From: Rhodocyclales bacterium
Lineage (GTDB): Bacteria; Pseudomonadota; Gammaproteobacteria; Burkholderiales; Rhodocyclaceae
Direction of reading: 5' to 3'
Assembly (NCBI GenBank): GCA_016177805.1
Contig: JACOUN010000101.1
Span: 1-64,000 of the forward strand
Length of the DNA stretch: 64,000 nt
Of the stretch, positions 58,282 through 64,000 are shown piece after piece. Position 1 is the first letter of the stretch; the number at the start of each line of letters is the position of its first letter. The notes under the pieces are model-generated. The model was not told the DNA's origin. It saw nothing but the letters and a program-made list of their open reading frames with translations, and did not search any database. The translations under genes were made by a program, and so were the position numbers.

Positions 58282-59478
58282 ATGCGCATAGGCGTACCGA
58301 AAGAGATCAAGGTGCACGAATACCGGGTCGGACTGACGCCGGCCAGCGTGCGTGAACTGGTGGCGCGCGGGCACGAGGTCATTGTCGAGTCGTCGGCGGG
58401 CGTCGGCATCGGCGCTTCCGACGACCACTACCGCCGCGCCGGCGCGCGCATCGCGGAGGACGCGGCGGCGGTGTTCGCCCAGGCCGACATGATCGTCAAG
58501 GTCAAGGAGCCGCAGCCGGTCGAGCGGGCGCGTCTGCGCGCGGACCAGGTGCTGTTCACCTATCTGCACCTCGCCCCCGACCCCGATCAGGCACACGACC
58601 TGCTCGCCAGCGGCGCGGTCGCGATCGCCTACGAAACCGTGACCGCCGCCGAAGGCGGCCTGCCGTTGCTCGCGCCGATGTCGGAAGTCGCGGGACGCAT
58701 GAGCGTGCAGGCCGGCGCCCACTGCCTGGAAAAGGCCGCCGGCGGGCGCGGGGTGCTACTGGGCGGGGTGCCGGGCGTGGAGCCGGCGCGGGTGGTGATC
58801 CTCGGCGGCGGCGTGGTGGGCAGCAACGCGGCCCTGATCGCGCTCGGCATGGGCGCCAGCGTGACGGTCATCGACCGCTCGCTGCCCGTGCTGCGGCGGC
58901 TGACCGAGCGCTTCGGCACCCGCCTGGTGACGCTGCACGCCAGTGACGAGGCGATAGAAACCGAAGTCGGCGGCGCCGACCTGGTGATCGGTGGAGTGCT
59001 GATCCCCGGCGCGGCGGCACCCAAACTGGTGAGCCGCGCGCTGGTGGGCGGCATGCGCGGCGGCGCGGTGATCGTCGATGTCGCGATCGATCAGGGCGGC
59101 TGTGTCGAGACCTCGCGCCCGACCACCCATGCCGATCCGACCTATGTCGTCGATGAGGTGGTGCACTACTGCGTGGCCAACATGCCCGGCGCGGTGGCAC
59201 GCACCTCCACCTACGCACTCAACGCCGCCACCCTGCCGCACGTGCTGGCGATCGCCGAGCGGGGCTGGCAGCACGCCTTGCGCGAAGACGTGCATCTGCG
59301 TAACGGACTCAACGTGTGCGCGGGCAAGGTCACCCACGCCGGGGTCGCACAGGCGCTCGGCATGGCGGCACACGACCCGGCCGGCGGCACACGACCCGGC
59401 CGCGCTGCTCGGCCCCTGACCCGGCTACTTCGCCCCCGGCGCGATGCGGCCTTGCAACCGCGTTTCAAGCAGCCGTAG
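58282..59478 (+). CDS. ald: Alanine dehydrogenase with shifted C-terminus
   Basis: Interconverts L-alanine and pyruvate with NAD. Residues 1-365 are a normal Ald: [74 protein letters not shown] (NAD fold) and [20 protein letters not shown]. Near the end a 19-bp tandem duplication (59364-59382 and 59383-59401) shifts the frame. The family ending HDPAALLGP with its stop at 59417-59419 lies in another frame, and the protein now has an arginine-rich extra tail. Removing one copy gives 372 residues, the family's length. The tail region overlaps the LysR gene at the 3' end. Activity is probably retained. Confidence 0.9.
   Translation: MRIGVPKEIKVHEYRVGLTPASVRELVARGHEVIVESSAGVGIGASDDHYRRAGARIAEDAAAVFAQADMIVKVKEPQPVERARLRADQVLFTYLHLAPDPDQAHDLLASGAVAIAYETVTAAEGGLPLLAPMSEVAGRMSVQAGAHCLEKAAGGRGVLLGGVPGVEPARVVILGGGVVGSNAALIALGMGASVTVIDRSLPVLRRLTERFGTRLVTLHASDEAIETEVGGADLVIGGVLIPGAAAPKLVSRALVGGMRGGAVIVDVAIDQGGCVETSRPTTHADPTYVVDEVVHYCVANMPGAVARTSTYALNAATLPHVLAIAERGWQHALREDVHLRNGLNVCAGKVTHAGVAQALGMAAHDPAGGTRPGRAARPLTRLLRPRRDAALQPRFKQP
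59364..59401 (+). repeat. 19-bp tandem duplication in ald
   Basis: GGCGGCACACGACCCGGCC occurs twice without a gap, at 59364-59382 and 59383-59401. The sequence that follows, GCGCTGCTCGGCCCCTGA, is the natural end of ald in the unshifted frame. Confidence 0.95.
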
Positions 59479-60369
59479 TTGCGCGGCGGCGGCCTGCTTG
59501 ATGCACTCGTGCAGGCGAGCGTGCAGCACCGACGTCGCGGCGCTGGCGTGGCGCAGACCGCACAGGCGGAAGCTCACTTGCGGCACCAGGCGCAACGGCA
59601 GCACGCGCGCCGGATCGAGCGTGGCGGCGGTATACGCGTCGACATAGGCATAGCCCAACCCCTGTTCGACCAGCGTGCCGGCCAGCGCGTAGGTTTGCAC
59701 GCTGAGCACGCGCCGCGCGCTGGCCGCGCCCGCCTCATGCATGGCTGACAAGCGCAACCCCAGCGGCGTCGCCTCGGCCAGCGCGATGTACGGACGCCCG
59801 GCCAGCCAGCCCGCGTCATCGAGGCGCAGCACCCCGTTCGACCACTCGCGCGGCGCGCATAGCACCATTTCACCTTCGGCCACCGTCGTGCACGTCAGCG
59901 CCGGGTGCTGCGGCGGCTCTATGGCCAGCCCGGCGTCGACTTCGAAGGCCAGCAGATGGCTTTCGATCTCGCGCGTATGGCTGGCCCACAGATCGCACTC
60001 GACCCCCGGACTGGAGGCGCGCAACGCCGCCAGCGCGCCGGGCAGCACGCTGGTTGCCAGCGACGGGGTGGCGGCGATGCGCAGCAGGCCGGTCGCACCC
60101 CGGCGCAGGTTGCCGGACAACGCCTCGATCCGTTCGATCTCCTGCCATGCGCGCTGCACCTGGGCAAACAGGGCATGCGCCTCGGGGGTGGGGACGAGGC
60201 GCCCGCGCGTGCGCTCGAACAGCGGGTAGCCAAGGCTGGTCTCGGTATGCCGCATCACCCGCGACACCACCGGTTGCGACACGTGCAGCACGCGGGCCGC
60301 CTCGCTCACCGAGCCGGCCATCATCACCGCGCGAAAGACTTCGATCTGGCGCAAGCGCATCGCATCCAT
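59425..60369 (-). CDS. LysR-family regulator, probably of alanine catabolism
   Basis: A 314-residue LysR protein (ATG 60369; ATG 60360 is equally placed). The HTH is RLRQIEVFRAVMMAGSVSEA then ARVLHVSQPVVSRVMRHTET. The ligand-binding part has LLRIAATPSLATSVLPGALA and SVQTYALAGTLVEQGLGYAY. It is divergent from the dadA gene (113 bp between starts) and convergent with ald, whose shifted tail overlaps its last 54 bp. Position suggests control of dadA and perhaps ald. Confidence 0.92.
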   Translation of the reverse strand: MDAMRLRQIEVFRAVMMAGSVSEAARVLHVSQPVVSRVMRHTETSLGYPLFERTRGRLVPTPEAHALFAQVQRAWQEIERIEALSGNLRRGATGLLRIAATPSLATSVLPGALAALRASSPGVECDLWASHTREIESHLLAFEVDAGLAIEPPQHPALTCTTVAEGEMVLCAPREWSNGVLRLDDAGWLAGRPYIALAEATPLGLRLSAMHEAGAASARRVLSVQTYALAGTLVEQGLGYAYVDAYTAATLDPARVLPLRLVPQVSFRLCGLRHASAATSVLHARLHECIKQAAAAQLRLLETRLQGRIAPGAK

Positions 60370-60482
60370 GTCCTGATGACATACCAGACACCATGATCGG
60401 CATGTCCGGCCATTGGCGCAACCGCTATATTCAACAAGGACTTCCAACCAGCAACCCACTCAGACGAAACATCAGGAGAGCT

Positions 60483-61739
60483 ATGAAGATCGTGGTCATC
60501 GGCGCAGGCGTGGTGGGTCTTGCCAGCGCCTGGTATCTGCAACGCGACGGACATGAAGTGACCGTGGTCGATCGCGCCGCCAGCGTCGGCATGGGCACCA
60601 GCCACGCCAACGGCGGGCAGCTCAGCTACCGCTACATCGCGCCGCTCGCCGACCCCGACATCCTGGGCAAGATCCCCGGCTGGCTGCTGCAAAGCGGCGG
60701 GCCGATACGCTTTCGCCCACGCTTCGACCCCGACCAGTGGCGCTGGCTGGCGGCCTTCATGCAGGCGTGCACCAGCAACGCCAAGTTGCGCTCGGTCGCA
60801 AGCCTGTTGCCGCTGTCGCTTTACAGCCGCAGCCTGGTGCACGAGTTGATCGCCGAGCACGGGTTGGAATTCGACTTCGTGCGCAATGGCAAGCTGGTGC
60901 TGTACCGTGACCCCGCCAGTTACGCTTCGGCCCGCCGCCTGCTCGACAGCACTCCCGAGCTGGCAAGCGAGCAGAGCGCCCTCGACCCCGACGCATGCCT
61001 GGCGCTGGAGCCTTCGCTGGAGCGGCTGCGCGGCAAGATTCACGGCGGCATCCATACACGCAGCGAGGATGCGGGCGATTGCCACAAGCTGTGCCTGGCG
61101 CTGGCGGCGAAGATGGCGTCAGGACCGAATCCGGTACGGTTGGAACTCGGGCAGGCAATCACGCAACTCGAACGCCACAACGGACGCATCACGGCGGTGC
61201 ACACGGTTGTGCAACGCCTCGATACCGATGCCTGCGTGGTGGCCGCAGGCTCTGCATCGACGCGTCTGCTGGGCGATATCGGGGTGCGGGTGCCGGTCTA
61301 TCCGCTCAAGGGTTACAGCATCAGCATGCCGCTCACCCCGGAGGCCAACGCGCCCACACTGAACGTGACCGATTACGAACGCAAGATCGTGTACGCGCGC
61401 CTGGGGACGCGGTTGCGGGTGGCGGGCATGGCGGACATCGTCGGCAACGACGAACGCATCGTGGCGCGACGCATCAAGGTGCTGATCGATGAAGCGCGCG
61501 CCACCTTCGGCGCGTGGCTGGATCATGCCGACATCACGCCGTGGACCGGCCTGCGCCCGGCCACCCCGTCGGGACGCCCGATCGTGGACAACGTCGGCGC
61601 CGACAACCTGTGGCTCAACATCGGCCACGGGGCGCTGGGCTTCACGCTGGCGACCGGCTGCGCGCGCGTGCTGGCAGACCGGCTGGCGGGGCGGCAGCCG
61701 GCGATACCGCATGCCGATTTTCTCCTGTCAGCCGCCTGA
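60483..61739 (+). CDS. dadA: D-amino acid dehydrogenase small subunit
   Basis: A 418-residue FAD enzyme that oxidises D-amino acids, mainly D-alanine, at the inner membrane. The start at 60483 follows CAGGAG; the longer frame to the left is a shadow of the LysR gene. FAD loop MKIVVIGAGVVGLASAWYLQ, then MGTSHANGGQLSYRYIAPLA, HTRSEDAGDCHKLCLALAAK, and the C-terminal WTGLRPATPSGRPIVDNVGA then LWLNIGHGALGFTLATGCAR are all typical of DadA. Together with ald it would feed D- and L-alanine into pyruvate. Confidence 0.93.
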   Translation: MKIVVIGAGVVGLASAWYLQRDGHEVTVVDRAASVGMGTSHANGGQLSYRYIAPLADPDILGKIPGWLLQSGGPIRFRPRFDPDQWRWLAAFMQACTSNAKLRSVASLLPLSLYSRSLVHELIAEHGLEFDFVRNGKLVLYRDPASYASARRLLDSTPELASEQSALDPDACLALEPSLERLRGKIHGGIHTRSEDAGDCHKLCLALAAKMASGPNPVRLELGQAITQLERHNGRITAVHTVVQRLDTDACVVAAGSASTRLLGDIGVRVPVYPLKGYSISMPLTPEANAPTLNVTDYERKIVYARLGTRLRVAGMADIVGNDERIVARRIKVLIDEARATFGAWLDHADITPWTGLRPATPSGRPIVDNVGADNLWLNIGHGALGFTLATGCARVLADRLAGRQPAIPHADFLLSAA

Positions 61740-61814
61740 CAGCCGTGCACAACCGTTGTTAAACAAAGAATTGTGGGAACCATTACGCCGCGCAAATGGC
61801 ACTACATTCATCCT

Positions 61815-61840
61815 GGGGTATACCCGTATATGGGTATCCC
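61815..61840. promoter_or_regulatory. Inverted repeat upstream of the TAXI gene
   Basis: GGGGTATACCC, then GTATAT, then GGGTATCCC; ATACCC and GGGTAT pair perfectly and the outer G/C runs pair with one mismatch. It lies about 140 bp before the TAXI start in the region where a promoter is expected. It could be an operator or a leader hairpin. Confidence 0.4.
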
Positions 61841-61975
61841 TAGGTGGAAATGTGCGGTGATGGCGTTTAGTGTGAATTGATACCGACCCCCCCTAGTCGC
61901 ACCTGCGCAGCCCCCGGCCACCCTGGTCGTCCTGCCCGATGCGCACCGTAGTCCATCAATATGGAGGAGTGCAAG

Positions 61976-62944
61976 ATGAAGAAAATCACCGCGATTGCAG
62001 CAGCCCTGGCCTTGGTCGGCTCACTCGGAACGACGGCCGTGCACGCCGAGCAGAAGTTCGTGACCATCGGCACCGGCGGAGTCACCGGCGTGTATTACGC
62101 CGCGGGCGGCGCGATCTGCCGGCTCATCAACATCAACCGCGCCCAGCACGGCATCCGCTGCTCGGTCGAGAGTACCGGTGGCTCGGTGTTCAACCTGAAC
62201 ACCATCCGCGCCGGCGAACTCGATTTCGGCGTGGCCCAGTCCGACTGGCAGTATCACGCCTACCACGGTTCGAGCACGTTCAAGGATGCCGGCGCGAACA
62301 AGGATCTGCGCGCGGTGTTCTCGCTGCACCCGGAACCGTTCACGGTCGCGGTGCGCAAGGAAGCCGGCGTCACCAAGTTCGAGGACCTGAAGGGCAAGCG
62401 CTTCAACGTGGGCAACCCCGGTTCGGGCACGCGTGCATCGATGGAAGAGCTGCTGAACGCGATGGGCTGGAGCATGGCCAGCTTCGCGCTCGCTTCCGAG
62501 CTGAAGGCTGACGAGCACGGCGCGGCGCTGTGCGACAACAAGATCGACGGCTTCTTCTACGGCGTGGGCCATCCGTCGGCCAACATCCAGGACCCGACCA
62601 CCACCTGCGGCGCCAAACTGGTGCCGCTGACCGGTGCGGCGATCGACAAGCTGGTGGCCGAGCGACCGTTCTACGCCAAGGTCGCGATTCCGGGCGGGCT
62701 GTATGCCAACAACCCGGACTCAACGCCGACCTATGGCGTGCTGGCAACCTTCGTGACCTCGACCAAGACGCCAAATGACGTGGTGTACACCATGGTCAAG
62801 GCGGTGTTCGAGAACTTCGACGACTTCAAGAAGCTGCACCCGGCCTTCGGCCACCTCGATCCCAAGGACATGATCAAGAACGGCAACTCCGCGCCGCTGC
62901 ATGATGGCGCGGTCAAGTACTACAAGGAAAAGGGCTGGATGTAA
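61976..62944 (+). CDS. TAXI-family TRAP transporter solute-binding protein
   Basis: A 322-residue periplasmic receptor. The start at 61976 has GGAGG upstream and gives a signal peptide [24 protein letters not shown]. The mature protein opens with [20 protein letters not shown] then [10 protein letters not shown], the TAXI signature, followed by [20 protein letters not shown] and [20 protein letters not shown]. It delivers an organic acid-type substrate (glutamate or related in some members) to the fused permease encoded 168 bp downstream. Confidence 0.95.
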   Translation: MKKITAIAAALALVGSLGTTAVHAEQKFVTIGTGGVTGVYYAAGGAICRLININRAQHGIRCSVESTGGSVFNLNTIRAGELDFGVAQSDWQYHAYHGSSTFKDAGANKDLRAVFSLHPEPFTVAVRKEAGVTKFEDLKGKRFNVGNPGSGTRASMEELLNAMGWSMASFALASELKADEHGAALCDNKIDGFFYGVGHPSANIQDPTTTCGAKLVPLTGAAIDKLVAERPFYAKVAIPGGLYANNPDSTPTYGVLATFVTSTKTPNDVVYTMVKAVFENFDDFKKLHPAFGHLDPKDMIKNGNSAPLHDGAVKYYKEKGWM

Positions 62945-62994
62945 GACCCGCCCCGGCACGCCCCCACACCGGGGGTGCCGCACCGTAAGACAGA

Positions 62995-63021
62995 CGGCGG
63001 CGGGTCAGCGATCCGCCGCCG
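62995..63021. terminator. G/C-rich hairpin between TAXI receptor and permease genes
   Basis: A perfect 9-bp stem (CGGCGGCGG at 62995-63003, CCGCCGCCG at 63013-63021) with a 9-nt loop, then GCTTTGCTTG rather than a true T-run. A second stem (GGCACGCCCCC/GGGGGTGCC, one bulge) precedes it. In this position it may be an attenuator that makes less permease than binding protein. Confidence 0.5.
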
Positions 63022-63111
63022 CTTTGCTTGCAGCATGCCCTTCGGGCGACGCCTGTCCCGGCGATGCCCCCCGGATCGTTGCACGCCCCAAATTCAAGCG
63101 GATGACCAGCC

Positions 63112-64000
63112 ATGGCAGAGAACGCGGCCACCACCAAGCCCCACCACCATGAACTGACCGACGACGAACTCAAGGCCATCGTCGCCGAAGCCGATACCGG
63201 AGGACGCAAGCCGGTCGGCGCGGCGGCCCGGCTGCTGATCGCGGTCGCCCTGTGCTGGTCGCTGTTCCAGTTGTGGATCGCGTCGCCACTGCCGTTCAGT
63301 TTCGGCATCTTCGTCCTCAACGACACCGAATCGCGTTCCATCCACCTCGCGTTCGGGGTATTCCTCGCGTTTGCGGCCTACCCCGCGTTGAAGAAATCAC
63401 CACGCGACTACATTCCACTTTTCGACTGGATGCTGGCGCTCGGTGGGGCATTCTGCGCCGGCTACATCTATCTGTTCTACGCCGAACTGTCGACCCGGCC
63501 CGGCCTGCCCACAACCATGGACCTGATACTGGGGGTGGCCGGGCTGGTGCTGCTGTTTGAAGCGGCGCGGCGCGCGCTGGGCCTGCCGATGGTGGTCCTG
63601 TCAGTGGTGTTCCTGATCTACATCTTCTTCGGCAACTACATGCCGGAGATGATCGCGCACCGTGGCGCCTCGCTGGCCAAGGGCATGAGCCACCTGTGGC
63701 TGACCACCGAGGGCGTGTTCGGCGTGGCGCTGGGGGTGTCTTCGGGTTTCATCTTCCTGTTCGTGCTGTTCGGCGCGCTGCTCGAAACCGCCGGCGCGGG
63801 CAACTACTTCATCAAGTCGGCGGTAGCATTGCTGGGTCACCTCAAGGGCGGGCCAGCCAAGGCCGCGGTGGTTGCCTCCGCCGCGACCGGGCTGATATCC
63901 GGCTCGTCGATCGCCAACGTGGTGACCACCGGCACCTTCACCATTCCGCTGATCAAGAAGGTCGGCTACCGCGCCGACAAGGCCGCGGCGGTCGAGGTCG
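63112..64000 (+). CDS. TRAP transporter fused permease (DctQM), 5' part
   Basis: The first 296 codons; the gene runs off the right edge. An acidic N-terminal cytoplasmic stretch precedes helices around LLIAVALCWSLFQLWIAS, IHLAFGVFLAFAAYPAL, DWMLALGGAFCAGYIYLFYA, ILGVAGLVLLFEAARRALGL and VVLSVVFLIYIFFGNYMPEM. Then comes the DctM-type FGVALGVSSGFIFLFVLFGA and AAVVASAATGLISGSSIANV. The fused small and large membrane subunits are normal for TAXI systems. It pairs with the upstream receptor. Confidence 0.93.
   Translation, partial: MAENAATTKPHHHELTDDELKAIVAEADTGGRKPVGAAARLLIAVALCWSLFQLWIASPLPFSFGIFVLNDTESRSIHLAFGVFLAFAAYPALKKSPRDYIPLFDWMLALGGAFCAGYIYLFYAELSTRPGLPTTMDLILGVAGLVLLFEAARRALGLPMVVLSVVFLIYIFFGNYMPEMIAHRGASLAKGMSHLWLTTEGVFGVALGVSSGFIFLFVLFGALLETAGAGNYFIKSAVALLGHLKGGPAKAAVVASAATGLISGSSIANVVTTGTFTIPLIKKVGYRADKAAAVEV

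Noticed and set aside
60054-60482. Long upstream extension of dadA
   Set aside because: It is antisense to the LysR gene. The FAD loop starts right at ATG 60483 with a good ribosome site.

Overview
The window is high-GC chromosomal DNA. I infer a betaproteobacterium, most likely Rhodocyclales (Thauera/Azoarcus-like). The grounds are a Burkholderia-type trimeric porin, a liu leucine-degradation cluster, a class I PHA synthase, CoA-ester catabolism, a TAXI-type TRAP transporter and strongly G/C-biased codon use. Placement is by recognition of gene families only.

Layout. 1-1607: end of a LivF-like ATPase gene and a convergent porin gene. 2007-8865 (minus): liuB-liuC-liuD-liuE, two tiny DUF1289 genes and a metallo-hydrolase. 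9439-19302 (minus): an accessory defence block with hsdR, dinD, hsdM, hsdS, an AAA ATPase and an HNH nuclease, in operon order. 19634-20667: decayed Fic and VapC genes plus an intact AbrB-type antitoxin. 20817-26249: an iron/siderophore uptake operon with a divergent AraC regulator. 26378-27045: a Phd/VapC toxin-antitoxin pair. 27493-30289: a polymorphic toxin, its immunity gene and a lipoprotein. 30681-33398 (minus): liuA, a BNR-repeat protein and a MoaD-like protein. The leucine pathway is therefore split: liuA is about 23 kb from liuBCDE, with the accessory block in between.

34681-43298 is the most interesting part, a selenium locus. SenA (selenoneine synthase, EgtB-like) faces SenB (selenosugar synthase). 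SenB is followed on the minus strand by a two-domain NADH-dehydrogenase-like/SelD fusion, a four-gene phosphonate-type ABC importer of the kind proposed to carry selenate, and a peptide deformylase gene. Together they would import a selenium oxyanion, make selenophosphate and convert it through a selenosugar to selenoneine. No hercynine-making egtD is in the window. A 210-bp MITE-like element sits exactly between senA and the next gene.

43504-53153: a LysE-type exporter with an AraC regulator, a LivK-like binding protein, an AbiEi/AbiEii-like pair flanked by about 60-bp direct repeats, then a MerR-controlled CoA-ester operon (thioesterase, thiolase, acyl-CoA dehydrogenase, thioesterase, frameshifted isomerase). 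53263-57370: a metallo-hydrolase and phaC, a PIN protein and an acetyltransferase. 57398-61739: a BtuF-like protein, alanine dehydrogenase with a 19-bp tandem duplication that shifts its C-terminus, a LysR regulator and a DadA-type D-amino acid dehydrogenase. 61976-64000: TAXI binding protein and the start of its fused TRAP permease.

Three copies of a short REP-like hairpin lie between genes. I saw no tRNA, rRNA, CRISPR array, integrase or intact transposase gene.
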